A stretch of DNA of 64,000 nt from Algoriphagus sp. TR-M9 (GCF_027594545.1 NZ_CP115160.1:3233001-3297000); one strand, 5' to 3'; positions 1 to 8,972 are shown, numbered from the stretch's first letter. Translations and numbers: made by a program. The notes: generated by a model not told the origin, from the letters alone.

Positions 1-457
1 GGCCAATGGGGATTTCGCTTTTGAATTTGGAAAAATGATCACCAACTGGACCAAAGAGCTGACGCTATACACCAATGGAAAATCCACTTTAACACCTGAA
101 CAAACAGAGAAACTGATATCCAAAAACGTTCCTATTTCTGAGAAGAAAATCAGTCAAATCATCCATCAGGATGGAAAGATCAAAACCCTGGTTTTTCAGG
201 ACGGATCCCGGGAAAATATAACTGCACTCTACGCAAAACCGGATTTTGAGCAAAGTACTCCCATCCTTTCTGAATTGGGATGTGCACTAAAGGAAAATGG
301 ATACCTGGAGGTGGATCAGCTACAGCGAACCAGCGTTCCCGGAGTTTTTGCCTGCGGCGACAATATCAACATGTTCCGATCGGTAGCCTTTGCCGTTTCT
401 TCAGGAAGTATGGCAGGAGCCGCCTGCAACAAAGATTTGATCGACGAAAGCTTTTGA
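1..457 (+). CDS. Thioredoxin-reductase-like NAD(P)/FAD oxidoreductase, C-terminal part
   Basis: The reading frame is open from base 2 of the window, so the start lies upstream; about 151 residues are visible. The C-terminal segment GVFACGDN followed by a small-residue-rich helix (AFAVSSGSMAGAA) is the second FAD-binding motif of the thioredoxin reductase/pyridine nucleotide-disulfide oxidoreductase fold, where the Asp contacts the FAD ribityl chain. The preceding part looks like the NAD(P)-binding half. The redox-active CXXC, if there is one, would lie upstream, so a true thioredoxin reductase cannot be told from the CXXC-less relatives common in Bacteroidota. The product is probably a cytoplasmic flavoprotein. 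It ends 32 bases before the end of a convergent gene. Confidence 0.8.
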   Translation, partial: ANGDFAFEFGKMITNWTKELTLYTNGKSTLTPEQTEKLISKNVPISEKKISQIIHQDGKIKTLVFQDGSRENITALYAKPDFEQSTPILSELGCALKENGYLEVDQLQRTSVPGVFACGDNINMFRSVAFAVSSGSMAGAACNKDLIDESF

Positions 458-489
458 GTTGTTAGTTAAGTCCCTTTCCAAGCAGAACA

Positions 490-1029
490 TCAAGACCCAC
501 TTCCCTTAAACTGATCCTCCTTATAGGCAAAAAGCACATTAAAGGTAGTCAGGGAACCGTAGCATCTGGTGATGTACTGCTGGAGATGCACGCGATCCTC
601 ATCATCCAGTTTCGGGTGGTTGTTGATATTTTGCTCCAAAACCCGCAGCTTTTCCCGCACCATCACAATCTTGTGAAAGAAAGTTGCCATAGGAATTTCC
701 TTGGATTGCAGGCTTTCGTCATTGGGCTCGAAAACCACGTTGCCACCCATCCATTTTCCACCGAGTGGTACGATGGGTGCTCGCTCAGATGTCTGAATCA
801 AGGCTTCACGGATGGCTTTTTCCACGTCCTTCATCGTCAGCATCGGAAAATCAGGAACCTTTGCTTCCTCTACAGTAAAACCCTCGTAATCTCTTGCGAG
901 GGTTTTTACTTCCTCCGTGTTATAAAAATAGATTTTGTAATAAGTGTCGTCCACAGAAAGGATCATCCCTGTGCCGAATTTTGGGTGGGAAAGTTTGCTT
1001 CCCGGTGCTAATTCACTTGCTGCTGCCAT
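490..1029 (-). CDS. Conserved protein of unknown function with a UvrD-tail/Tudor-like N-terminal motif
   Basis: 179 residues with no signal peptide or membrane segment. Residues 9-50 (GSKLSHPKFGTGMIL followed by a short beta-rich stretch ending in a hydrophobic/charged strand) resemble the small Tudor-like domain at the C-terminus of UvrD/PcrA helicases, which has a similar HPKFG-G motif and binds RNA polymerase. The rest is predicted helical with a charged core (KDVEKAIREA; REKLRVLEQNINNH). The start at 1029 gives a compact protein with an acceptable intergenic distance. No function is assigned; the RNA-polymerase or nucleic-acid link is inference from one motif. It is convergent with the preceding flavoprotein. 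Confidence 0.7.
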   Translation of the reverse strand: MAAASELAPGSKLSHPKFGTGMILSVDDTYYKIYFYNTEEVKTLARDYEGFTVEEAKVPDFPMLTMKDVEKAIREALIQTSERAPIVPLGGKWMGGNVVFEPNDESLQSKEIPMATFFHKIVMVREKLRVLEQNINNHPKLDDEDRVHLQQYITRCYGSLTTFNVLFAYKEDQFKGSGS

Positions 1030-1117
1030 ATTTTCAAAAAAGATTTAGGAGACCAAAATAGGCAATTTTGCGAAAACCTAAACTGTCGATAGTCCGGGAA
1101 TACCCAAAGTTTCAAAT

Positions 1118-1149
1118 AAAAAGAAAAGGCTGCAATCCCTTACAACCTT
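1118..1149 (-). terminator. Rho-independent terminator after the PepSY gene
   Basis: On the minus strand the sequence downstream of the 1178 stop forms a 7-bp stem (AAGGTTG with CAGCCTT, one G-U pair; plus-strand arms 1126-1132 and 1143-1149), followed by a T-rich tract (plus-strand A-rich run 1118-1126). Position and polarity fit the end of the siderophore receptor/PepSY operon. Confidence 0.6.
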
Positions 1150-1177
1150 CCTTCATTTCAAGCTTTGAAAAAGCAAA

Positions 1178-2344
1178 TCAAACTTCCGTTAGTACCATAT
1201 TCGATTTTCTCTGAGCAGCTGGTTCTTTTTTCGCTTTATTCCTTCTCCCCCACCATATCAAAAATCCTGTTACCGGAAGTGAGGCGATAATCGCGCTTAG
1301 GAAAAAAGCCAAAATCTTACCCGGCAATCCTGCTATGGCTCCCACGTGCACATCGTAATTCATTCGCATGATTTTCTGGGCGATTGTCGCCTCTTCGAAT
1401 CGGTTGTAAAAATGCTCTACTGGAAGTTCTTCCAGCGTATTCTGATCAAAATATCTATAATCAGATTTCCAATAAGTCGATGCATCCGGATTGGCATTAG
1501 CAGCAAGAGCAGATCCCTCAAATTCAGGCGGATGAACTTCTATATATTCAGCATCGGGATATTCCGCATTCATTTTCATCCACACCGCATCCAAGGCGGG
1601 AATTTCCCCTTGATAGGTTTGGGTAGAATCGGATAAAGGGTTGTAATACTCTACAAATTGGTCTCCACCGGAAGCCACAAAGTAAAGTCCGTCTCTAAAC
1701 CAAATAAAACCCCAAACCAAACCGGTAATCGCGAAAACCAAGGCAAAAGTCATCACATAAAAGCCCAGCACCTGATGCAAATCGTAATTCTTCCTTCTCC
1801 ATCTTGCTGACCACTTGATCTTCAGACTTTGCTTGAGGTTCTTCTTTTTCTTTGGCCACCAAAGGATCAGACCAGAGATGACCATAAAAAGGAAAATCAG
1901 GGTGAAACTCGCTACTACAGGCTGACCAATTTCAGGCGGTAGCCAAAGGTAAAAGTGCCCATCCAAAACGATTCGGAAAAAGTCTGCGTACTCGTCCTTG
2001 AGCTTCAGCACCTCTCCAGAATAGGGATTGATGTAGGCGATCTGGTAATGATCATTTCCCTCTCCATAACTGAAAAATATTGCCTGAACGGATTTTTCTT
2101 TGGTAGGATACAACACCGCATGCAAATGACCTTCGGGATAGGCCGCTTCTGCAATTTTTGAGATTTCGCTGGGAGGCAAAACAGCTTTGTCCTGTGGCTC
2201 CACATGCAAAAAGGAATAGGTCAAATCCTTGATCTCTGCCTGAAAAGCGTAGATGCAACCGGTCACTGCCACTATAAACACCACAAGCCCGGATGAAAGT
2301 CCGAGCCAGAGGTGTAGTTTATTTATGGTCTTTTTAAAATTCAT
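1178..2344 (-). CDS. PepSY-associated TM protein (PiuB-type iron-uptake membrane protein)
   Basis: 388 residues. Four hydrophobic helices are evident, near residues 13-34, 145-168, 193-218 and 344-368, separated by large extracytoplasmic loops; this is the PepSY_TM layout. The N-terminal KLHLWLGLSSG is the typical first-helix entry of the family. Family members are inner-membrane proteins encoded beside siderophore receptors, and several are thought to be ferric-siderophore reductases; that role is inferred here. The ATG at 2344 shares one base with the TGA of the upstream receptor gene (TGATG on the minus strand), so the two are translationally coupled. A TTG one codon earlier would merely add one residue. 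The gene ends at a terminator. Confidence 0.88.
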   Translation of the reverse strand: MNFKKTINKLHLWLGLSSGLVVFIVAVTGCIYAFQAEIKDLTYSFLHVEPQDKAVLPPSEISKIAEAAYPEGHLHAVLYPTKEKSVQAIFFSYGEGNDHYQIAYINPYSGEVLKLKDEYADFFRIVLDGHFYLWLPPEIGQPVVASFTLIFLFMVISGLILWWPKKKKNLKQSLKIKWSARWRRKNYDLHQVLGFYVMTFALVFAITGLVWGFIWFRDGLYFVASGGDQFVEYYNPLSDSTQTYQGEIPALDAVWMKMNAEYPDAEYIEVHPPEFEGSALAANANPDASTYWKSDYRYFDQNTLEELPVEHFYNRFEEATIAQKIMRMNYDVHVGAIAGLPGKILAFFLSAIIASLPVTGFLIWWGRRNKAKKEPAAQRKSNMVLTEV

Positions 2345-4722
2345 CAAAATCTATAATTAAGGCTGATGGATGCATTACGCAAGTTCTGCGGAGTCACGGT
2401 TGACCATCCAGAATAGTATTTCTGATCTGTCAAATTGTTCACTTTCAAAGCCAGGAAATATCTGGAACCTGTATAGGAAAGCGAAGCATTGTAAACCTGG
2501 TAAGCAGGAAGCGCAAAGCTCCCGATATTTGCTCTATTCATAGTGAGGTATTCGCTGGCAGCATTCCCCCCAAATCCTACTCCGAAGCCTTTCAGTGCTC
2601 CAGCAGAGAAGGAATAGCTCGCCCAGAAGTTGAACAGATTCTCTGGACCAGCTTCCTCAGGACGAAGTCCCAAATAGCCACTTTCCGCATAATCCTTAGT
2701 CACTTCAGCGTCATTTGTACTGAATCCAGCTACCAAGTTCAAACCTACCACCGGAGTGGCGATCACGCTGAACTCAAAACCCTTGCTGACTACTTCCCCA
2801 CCCTGTATGGAGTTGTTGATATTAGTCGGGTCAGTCATCACACGATTGGAAACGGTGATGTTGTAATAGCTGGCGGTGGCTGAAATTTTATCTTTGTAAA
2901 GATTGGTTTTCACCCCGAATTCCAATTGATTGGCTTTCTCAGGATCAAAAGTTCTTAGCCTGTTATTGGTCCCGTCCGCATCGCTTACATTTACTGGGGC
3001 AATATTCACGAAGCCATTCATATAGTTACCAAAAATGGAAACCTTGTCCTTCACTGGCTGATAAACTATTCCAAATTTTGGAGATACAGCTGTCTGGGTA
3101 TTTTCTTCAGCATCGGTTCCCCAAGCTTCATTCTTGAAATTGTCAATTCGCACACTTGCCATGGCGGAAAGCTGAGGAAGCAACTCAATCACGTCAGATA
3201 CATAGGCACTCATGATGCGGGTATTTCCGGTGGAATTCCCTTCGAAAGACCCCTTCAACAAATCATCCACGCCAGCTTGAGTCAATACACCCGTATCCGC
3301 TCCATCAGACAGCGTCACTACGCCATTTCCTACCCATCCTGTGCTGCTATTGATCAAGTCAGCGTCGTAATAATCCAAACCAACGATCATCTTATTTCTC
3401 ATGGAACCCAAGTTGAAATCACCGATAAAGTTCTGCTGAATATCTGTAGTGACGGTTTGCGCATTTCGGTCAGAGATAAATCTGGTAAATGAATCTCCAT
3501 CACTTGCATCAAATAGGTAATGATAATATCCGTCAGTTTTGGTGGAGCTTCTGGAAACTACCGTCTGGGAAGTCCAATTGTTAGAAAGCTTGTAAAAAGC
3601 CTGCGCCTGAAGTGCGTAGGAGGAGTTATTGATGCTGAGCTCATTTCCTGTGAAGGATTTCTCATAGTTCCGCTCAAAAGGATCGATGGAGTCAAAAGTC
3701 AGCGGATTATTTCTGTTGAGGAAAATCATCGGAGCATTCACAGAATTGGAATTCAAAAATTCGGTATTGATCAGGAAAGTCAGTCTTTCGCTCGCTTCGA
3801 ATTTGAAGGAAGGAGCAATGAAAAATGAGTTTCTTCCCCCGGCATCCTGGAAAGTATTATTGGACTGATAGGCTGTATTCACACGCATGGAAGCGTTTTC
3901 GTTCAGCGGCACATTGACATCGCCAGTGATTCTGTTCAGGCCATAGCTTCCTGTGATAAAACCAACTTCACCTTTGAAAGTATCAGTTGGGCGCTTGGTC
4001 GTGATATTGATCAGTCCTCCGTAAGAAATCACCGCGCTACCAAAAAGTGTCCCGGATGGGCCTTTGATCACATCCACAGTTTCCACATTTGCCGGATCCA
4101 GACCACCGTTGTTCAAGCTTGGCATTCCGTTCACCATAGTTGGCTGCACTGCAAAGCCACGCATGGAATAGTATTCCGCTCCATCGCCTCCACGTCCTGT
4201 AGATTCCCAAAGTCTGGTGATACCTGTGGCGTTCTTCAAGGCATCATTCATGTTGGTTACTACTTGATCTTTTAGTAGTTTTTGGGAAATTGAATTGTAA
4301 ACCTGAGGATTCTGCAGATCTGTAAGTGGCAGCTTCCCGACTGTAAAGTTGCTGTCTGCATAGAATCTATTGGAAGAAAGATCAGTGACTATCACTTCTG
4401 CCAAGTCTGTGGAGCTTTCCGATAAAATGAAATTAAGGGAAAGGGCTTCTCCTGCGTTGAGCTGAATGTTTTTCTCCTGTGTTTCAATTCCAACAAAAGA
4501 AGCAAACACGGTATAAGTACCTGGCGCAATGTTCTTGATTTCAAAAAAACCATTTCTATCGGTCGCCTGCCCTTTTGCAAGGCCTTTGATCCCGACATTT
4601 ACAAATTCCATCGGCTGATCATCCGAAGTAGTTACAAATCCTTTGATGCTGGCAGACTGGCCGAAAGCGCCAAAAACACAAAGGAAAAATAGGCTGGTGA
4701 GGAGTAGAAATCTACGATTCAT
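2344..4722 (-). CDS. TonB-dependent siderophore receptor
   Basis: 792 residues. A signal peptide (residues 1-22, ending FGAFGQ) is followed by a CarboxypepD_reg-like beta-sandwich (about 25-110) typical of Bacteroidota receptors, a plug domain (about 125-245; YYSMRGFAVQ, VIKGPSGTLFG, GGLINITTKRP) and a 22-strand barrel that ends in an aromatic residue (SLNYRF). The plug sequence and length match the FhuA/FhuE-type siderophore group rather than SusC. The protein imports ferric siderophore across the outer membrane using TonB energy. It is the first gene of an operon with the PepSY protein. Two palindromes resembling DtxR-family operators and a TATATTTG -7 element lie just upstream, implying iron-dependent repression. 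The natural ligand cannot be told from sequence. Confidence 0.92.
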   Translation of the reverse strand: MNRRFLLLTSLFFLCVFGAFGQSASIKGFVTTSDDQPMEFVNVGIKGLAKGQATDRNGFFEIKNIAPGTYTVFASFVGIETQEKNIQLNAGEALSLNFILSESSTDLAEVIVTDLSSNRFYADSNFTVGKLPLTDLQNPQVYNSISQKLLKDQVVTNMNDALKNATGITRLWESTGRGGDGAEYYSMRGFAVQPTMVNGMPSLNNGGLDPANVETVDVIKGPSGTLFGSAVISYGGLINITTKRPTDTFKGEVGFITGSYGLNRITGDVNVPLNENASMRVNTAYQSNNTFQDAGGRNSFFIAPSFKFEASERLTFLINTEFLNSNSVNAPMIFLNRNNPLTFDSIDPFERNYEKSFTGNELSINNSSYALQAQAFYKLSNNWTSQTVVSRSSTKTDGYYHYLFDASDGDSFTRFISDRNAQTVTTDIQQNFIGDFNLGSMRNKMIVGLDYYDADLINSSTGWVGNGVVTLSDGADTGVLTQAGVDDLLKGSFEGNSTGNTRIMSAYVSDVIELLPQLSAMASVRIDNFKNEAWGTDAEENTQTAVSPKFGIVYQPVKDKVSIFGNYMNGFVNIAPVNVSDADGTNNRLRTFDPEKANQLEFGVKTNLYKDKISATASYYNITVSNRVMTDPTNINNSIQGGEVVSKGFEFSVIATPVVGLNLVAGFSTNDAEVTKDYAESGYLGLRPEEAGPENLFNFWASYSFSAGALKGFGVGFGGNAASEYLTMNRANIGSFALPAYQVYNASLSYTGSRYFLALKVNNLTDQKYYSGWSTVTPQNLRNASISLNYRF

Positions 4723-4736
4723 GTTGGTTTGATTTT

Positions 4737-4744
4737 CAAATATA
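4737..4744 (-). promoter_or_regulatory. Bacteroidota -7 promoter element (TATATTTG) for the siderophore receptor
   Basis: On the minus strand TATATTTG matches the Bacteroidota TAnnTTTG -7 consensus exactly. An ATTG lies 21 bases upstream as a weak -33 element and falls inside the proximal palindrome. The predicted start of transcription would leave a very short leader before the ATG at 4722. Confidence 0.5.
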
Positions 4745-4759
4745 GCGCAAACCTATTAC

Positions 4760-4800
4760 TTAGATCAATTCTAAACAAGCATTATTTAGAATTAATCTAA
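4760..4800. promoter_or_regulatory. Tandem DtxR-like operators (TTAGA-N5-TCTAA, two copies)
   Basis: Two 15-bp palindromes, TTAGATCAATTCTAA (4760-4774) and TTAGAATTAATCTAA (4786-4800), have centres 26 bp apart. They are also near-perfect inverted copies of each other. The outer halves TTAG/CTAA match the ends of operators bound by DtxR/IdeR/MntR-family metal-dependent repressors. The proximal copy overlaps the probable -33 region of the siderophore receptor promoter, so binding would block transcription. Metal (Fe or Mn) and repressor identity are inferred; the repressor gene is not in this window. Confidence 0.6.
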
Positions 4801-4943
4801 TAAAAATGTTGATTGAATATCTATACCCTTTCCCACACGACTATCATCAAAACCTTGGACAGATTTGATCCTTTACTTTTTGCATCTCTGGCAACCCGAT
4901 TTACAGGAGATTTGGGTATTTTAGCTAAACAACTTCTTTGCTG

Positions 4944-5543
4944 ATGAAACGCATTCCCTACTTAAGCATCCAAGCCATCTCGATTTTTTTGGGCTTCACC
5001 TTCTGGGGCTCCGGCATGGCAAAGCTCTTCTACGAGCATCAGTTTTTTGGATGGATAGGGCCAGTTTGGTTGATCGAAGAACTCGAACCTTACGGACTTG
5101 GACTTTATGGAAAATTCATTGCGCTCAGTCAGATCACCATTGGCTACATGCTGGTCACCACACGCTATAAGCTTCTTGGCAGCATCATGATGCTTCCGCT
5201 AATTGGCAATATCCTGATGGTGACCATCTCATTGCAATGGAAAGGAACTCCATTTGTGCTTGGCTTCCTGCTTTTACTTGATTTGATCCTACTTTGGCAA
5301 TACCGGGATTTTTTCAGGCCACTAATCGATGAGGGTAAAAGTAGATTTGATATAAAACCCAGAAAAATCAGGACTAGAAATGGGCATTTGGTATGGCTTG
5401 CTGGACTTGCATTGCAGTTTTTCGCCATACAGGTTTCTTATTGGAATTGGCCAGCAGCCTGCGGAGTGGTTTTGATGGGATTGTTACTTTCCGGTCTAAG
5501 CTTCAAGGTGAATAGAATGCATTCGATTTTAGATCAAAAATAA
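4944..5543 (+). CDS. DoxX-like integral membrane protein
   Basis: 199 residues from ATG 4944 (a TTG two codons earlier is less likely). About six hydrophobic segments are visible, roughly at residues 6-25, 55-72, 77-95, 100-118, 150-165 and 168-188. The first helix, with a conserved glycine and FWGSGMAKLFY, resembles the DoxX/DoxD family (where WGxxKL is typical). DoxX relatives are linked to respiratory or thiol redox chemistry, but no catalytic residues can be pointed to here. It is divergent from the iron-uptake operon, about 220 bases away across the operator region, so co-regulation by metal is possible but unproven. Confidence 0.65.
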   Translation: MKRIPYLSIQAISIFLGFTFWGSGMAKLFYEHQFFGWIGPVWLIEELEPYGLGLYGKFIALSQITIGYMLVTTRYKLLGSIMMLPLIGNILMVTISLQWKGTPFVLGFLLLLDLILLWQYRDFFRPLIDEGKSRFDIKPRKIRTRNGHLVWLAGLALQFFAIQVSYWNWPAACGVVLMGLLLSGLSFKVNRMHSILDQK

Positions 5544-5733
5544 ATTCTTTGCCTGTTAAATTTATTCTAAAAAACTTTGAAACCCACCAATTTACTTTTT
5601 CTACTCATAAAAACGTAAGTAGTTAATAAATAGCTATTTAATTACATCAAACAGGTATTTCAATTAGCTATTCCAGCATAAAACCGATACCTTATAGCTT
5701 TCTTTTTAGTGAATACTTTTAACCATTTATTTC

Positions 5734-7413
5734 ATGTCTTATTTAAATTCTCCCCGCTTGACTTTTTCGGGACTGTTTCAGGCAGACCCATCCACAGTCA
5801 ACAATGATCCTACCCATTTCAACAATGAAACCTTCAAGCCGAGTTTTCAAAAAATGCAAGAAGGCAAAAATGCCAACGGCTGGTGGAACCCAGAAGGAAC
5901 TGGCAACTGGCGATTTCTGAATTGTGAGGTAAAAAGTGTAACCTATCGTGATGGTACATCCACCACCAATGAAGCCGATGATCCTGTTTTGAGCATGTCC
6001 ATCATGGATTCAGGCACAAAAGTGGCAGGTAAAATCGTCGATCTGGATACTCAGCAACAAATGGTCTCCGCACTGTGGGGATTAGTCGTACGTCTGGTTT
6101 CTGGCGAAAAAGAAATCCTAAAGGCGGATTATGAGGTGGCTTCATTCACCAATATCTGGATGAGTAGAGCTCCGGCTCTCAGTGGTGACACCACAGCAGC
6201 AGCCATCTATCAATCTGTCCTAAAAAACATTCATTGGGATATTGACAATTCAGATTCACGCTTTCTCAAAGAACTTTATCTACTAGGAAGGTATCAACTT
6301 TCTATCCAGTTTACTGTGGATCTCTATGACATGGATCATACTTCTCCACAGTTTACCATTGGCAGAATTACGGGATCAATAGCACCTCAATATAGTGAAC
6401 CCAGCTTTTTCACCATTGGAAGGCCACTTTTCCCGCAAACCAGCAAGGTAAATTACGCAAATGCCATCGTAGATCTGGAACAAAGTGCAATTGTATTGGA
6501 CCTTGCTAATTCTTTTCCTGTAAACCCCGATGGGAACTTATTGAACAATTCCAATTTATCCCTGGCGGTACTTGACAGTTCTGACAACAATAAGACAATT
6601 GAAATCGGCGTAATTGATTTCCAAGATCCAGGCTGGTATTCTGTGAAATCAGGAATTATGAGTTTCCCTTTAGCCGATAAACTGGAGCTTGTAGAGAACA
6701 ACCCCTTGATCATCTTAGATCAAAATAATAACGTGCTCTTGGAGGAGAGTGTAGAATATGTATGCGCAGATAAGTTTGTGTTTTACCTCAACCCAGGCGA
6801 ATCCTGTGAAGTAGAGTTCTATGCCACTTCGCTAGGAAAACCGCTAGGCAACAGAACCATAGAACTGCAACTCAATGCTAGCCAGTTTGGCCCCACTCCT
6901 CCTCAGGTTGGATGGCCTGAATCAGCGCTGTCTTTCCCTGAAAGAGTAACGCTGGATGACGCTGGAAAAGCAAAAGTGACCATCACTGCTAGCGATCCTG
7001 GCAATCCACGTGGATATATTGATGGTCAGGTTTATGGTATCGCTTATAATCTCTCCACAGATCTTTTTTCAAACTGCAATCCCTCAAATTTCATCAGTAT
7101 CCTGGTATTTGACAAAGTACCCGAAGATAAGATAGCCAACCCTACCTGGGATGACATTCAGCCTATAATGCAACAGTATGCCAACCTTTACCCTCTGATG
7201 TCGAAGGGAATATTTAATCTGGCTGATAAAGAAGTTGTAGATGCCAATGCCGAGATTTTAAAGTTCGTCTTTAGCAAGGATAAAACTGATCCCAATTACA
7301 TGCCAGCTACCAGAGATCTTTCACGCGATAAGTCTGCTATGATTCTAAACTACCTGAACTCAGTCTTGAATCAAGCTGCCCCAAACGACTCAGTCACTTT
7401 TAAAAAATTATAA
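5734..7413 (+). CDS. VioB N-terminal-domain-like protein (split iminophenylpyruvate dimer synthase partner)
   Basis: 559 residues, no signal peptide. The N-terminus (LNSPRLTFSGLFQADPSTVN) resembles the opening of VioB of violacein biosynthesis. Near the C-terminus (about 465-545) the pattern YPLMSKGIFNLAD ... YMPATRDLSRDKSAMILNYL follows VioB's YPFMSDKVFSLAD ... YMPSTRELSMPKARLFLKYL. In VioB (about 1000 residues) this region comes just before the ferritin-like catalytic domain; here the polypeptide ends and the ferritin-like part is a separate gene 10 bases downstream. In VioB/RebD/StaD enzymes the pair of domains couples imines made by an amino-acid oxidase. The similarity was recognised by eye, so the substrate is unknown. 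No oxidase is adjacent. Confidence 0.7.
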   Translation: MSYLNSPRLTFSGLFQADPSTVNNDPTHFNNETFKPSFQKMQEGKNANGWWNPEGTGNWRFLNCEVKSVTYRDGTSTTNEADDPVLSMSIMDSGTKVAGKIVDLDTQQQMVSALWGLVVRLVSGEKEILKADYEVASFTNIWMSRAPALSGDTTAAAIYQSVLKNIHWDIDNSDSRFLKELYLLGRYQLSIQFTVDLYDMDHTSPQFTIGRITGSIAPQYSEPSFFTIGRPLFPQTSKVNYANAIVDLEQSAIVLDLANSFPVNPDGNLLNNSNLSLAVLDSSDNNKTIEIGVIDFQDPGWYSVKSGIMSFPLADKLELVENNPLIILDQNNNVLLEESVEYVCADKFVFYLNPGESCEVEFYATSLGKPLGNRTIELQLNASQFGPTPPQVGWPESALSFPERVTLDDAGKAKVTITASDPGNPRGYIDGQVYGIAYNLSTDLFSNCNPSNFISILVFDKVPEDKIANPTWDDIQPIMQQYANLYPLMSKGIFNLADKEVVDANAEILKFVFSKDKTDPNYMPATRDLSRDKSAMILNYLNSVLNQAAPNDSVTFKKL

Positions 7414-7423
7414 CCCCCAAATC

Positions 7424-8947
7424 ATGATTTTTCTTAAGCAATTTTCCATCAATACCATAGAAGAACTACGTGCTGCTATACAGACAGCTATTGAGCTAGA
7501 ACACTCTACTATTCCTCCATATCTAACCGCAAATTTCACTCTGAGCAACACTGGCAACGATGCTATTTCAAATGTGATCAGCTCGGTAGTCGGTGAGGAA
7601 ATGCTTCATTTATCTATTGCCTGCAACCTGCTCAACGCGATAGGAGGAAGTCCAATTCTAAATCAACCGGAATTCATCCCTAAGTATCCTGGTCCACTTC
7701 CCGGAGGTGTAGATACAGGTCTAATTGTTCCTTTGGAAAAATTCTCCGTTGAGTTGGTCAGCAATGTCTTCATGTCCATAGAAGAACCTGAAAAACCTAT
7801 TCATATCAATGCATTGAGCGGAGCAGAAGGCTCAATGACCATTGGGCAGTTTTATCATAAAATAAGTGAGAAACTCATCTTTTTTGAAAAAGAAGCCGAG
7901 AAATCAGGTCAAACCATCTTTACTGGTGCCCCAGACAAACAACTTATTTACCCGAAGTTTTTCCCTGAAAAGCTACTATATCCGATCAAAGGATTGGATG
8001 ATGCGCTGAACTCCATAACCATCATAGTGGATCAAGGCGAAGGCACAGGCACAGATCCTTTTGTAAATCCAGACGACTCCGCTGTTGAAGAGCCAGCGCA
8101 TTACTATCGGTTTCAGGAAATAGTCAAAGGAAAATCCCTGGTCCGTGATAGCTCAGGAGGATACTCCTACTCTGGATCTCCAGTGGCATTTGATCCTACG
8201 TCTGTTCCAAATATGAAAGCCAATCCCAAAATGGCTGATTTCCCTGTCAATTCCCTCGCCTATCAATACAGCAAATTGTTCAACTTTACTTACACCAGTT
8301 TATTGAACTGTTTGCATTTAGCCTTCAATGGTCAACCTGAAAAAATGGATGATGCAATGGGCCTGATGTTTTCGCTCAGACTTTATGCAGGCAAATTACT
8401 AGCATCCCCATATCCAAATTGCCCAGGGTATGTAGCCGGCCCCAGCTTTGAGTTCGTAGCCAATGAGGAAGTTCCTAAAGAAGGAAATCCTTTTATGGAA
8501 AAGGCGTTTTTCAAAGCAAACTCCCTAGTGACAAAGATTTCGGTAAGCAACATGGAAAAATCCAAGGATTTCTATGTAAACCTTCTGGGATTCACTGAAG
8601 ATGAAAGGTACAGAATCAATGCTGGAGGGAATTTCGGCAACGAATCCTATGTGCAACTAAATCTATCAAAAGGAGGTCAAAATATAGTGACACTTGGGCT
8701 TTATAAGGACATTAGCCAGCCTTTTGACCCGGCTCCTCAAAATGGCACAGTACCAAGTTTTATCGTGGAGGATATTGAGACTGCCCTTAAGATTTTCCAG
8801 AAGGAAAAAATCAAAATTGATTCACAGGATGGTCAAATTATAGTATCCAATACTTCAGATCAAGGATATGTAGATCGCTTTTTTTTCTTCAGAGATCCTG
8901 ACAATAACTCCTTTGTCATCCGGGAAAACATGACTTATACCAACTAG
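7424..8947 (+). CDS. VioB-type ferritin-like domain fused to a VOC (glyoxalase-fold) domain
   Basis: 507 residues. Residues about 8-360 match the ferritin-like domain of VioB/RebD-type iminophenylpyruvate dimer synthases: TIEELRAAIQTAIELEHSTI (possible ligands E24/E26/H27) and GEEMLHLSIACNLLNAIGG (E58, E59, H62), the expected carboxylate/His ligands of a metal or heme-like centre. Residues about 368-503 form a VOC domain (ISVSNMEKSKDFYVNLLGF ... FFRDPDNNSFVIREN), a family of metal-binding dioxygenases, lyases and isomerases. The gene starts 10 bases after the VioB-N-like gene, so both are probably one transcript and one enzyme complex. Splitting VioB at its domain junction and adding a VOC domain is unusual. 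A strong terminator follows. Confidence 0.75.
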   Translation: MIFLKQFSINTIEELRAAIQTAIELEHSTIPPYLTANFTLSNTGNDAISNVISSVVGEEMLHLSIACNLLNAIGGSPILNQPEFIPKYPGPLPGGVDTGLIVPLEKFSVELVSNVFMSIEEPEKPIHINALSGAEGSMTIGQFYHKISEKLIFFEKEAEKSGQTIFTGAPDKQLIYPKFFPEKLLYPIKGLDDALNSITIIVDQGEGTGTDPFVNPDDSAVEEPAHYYRFQEIVKGKSLVRDSSGGYSYSGSPVAFDPTSVPNMKANPKMADFPVNSLAYQYSKLFNFTYTSLLNCLHLAFNGQPEKMDDAMGLMFSLRLYAGKLLASPYPNCPGYVAGPSFEFVANEEVPKEGNPFMEKAFFKANSLVTKISVSNMEKSKDFYVNLLGFTEDERYRINAGGNFGNESYVQLNLSKGGQNIVTLGLYKDISQPFDPAPQNGTVPSFIVEDIETALKIFQKEKIKIDSQDGQIIVSNTSDQGYVDRFFFFRDPDNNSFVIRENMTYTN

Positions 8948-8972
8948 TCCATCTTAAACCTACAGATTTAAG

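Noticed and set aside
586..1011. 141-codon open frame opposite the 490-1029 gene
   Set aside because: Fully antisense to a better-supported gene and low in recognisable protein pattern.
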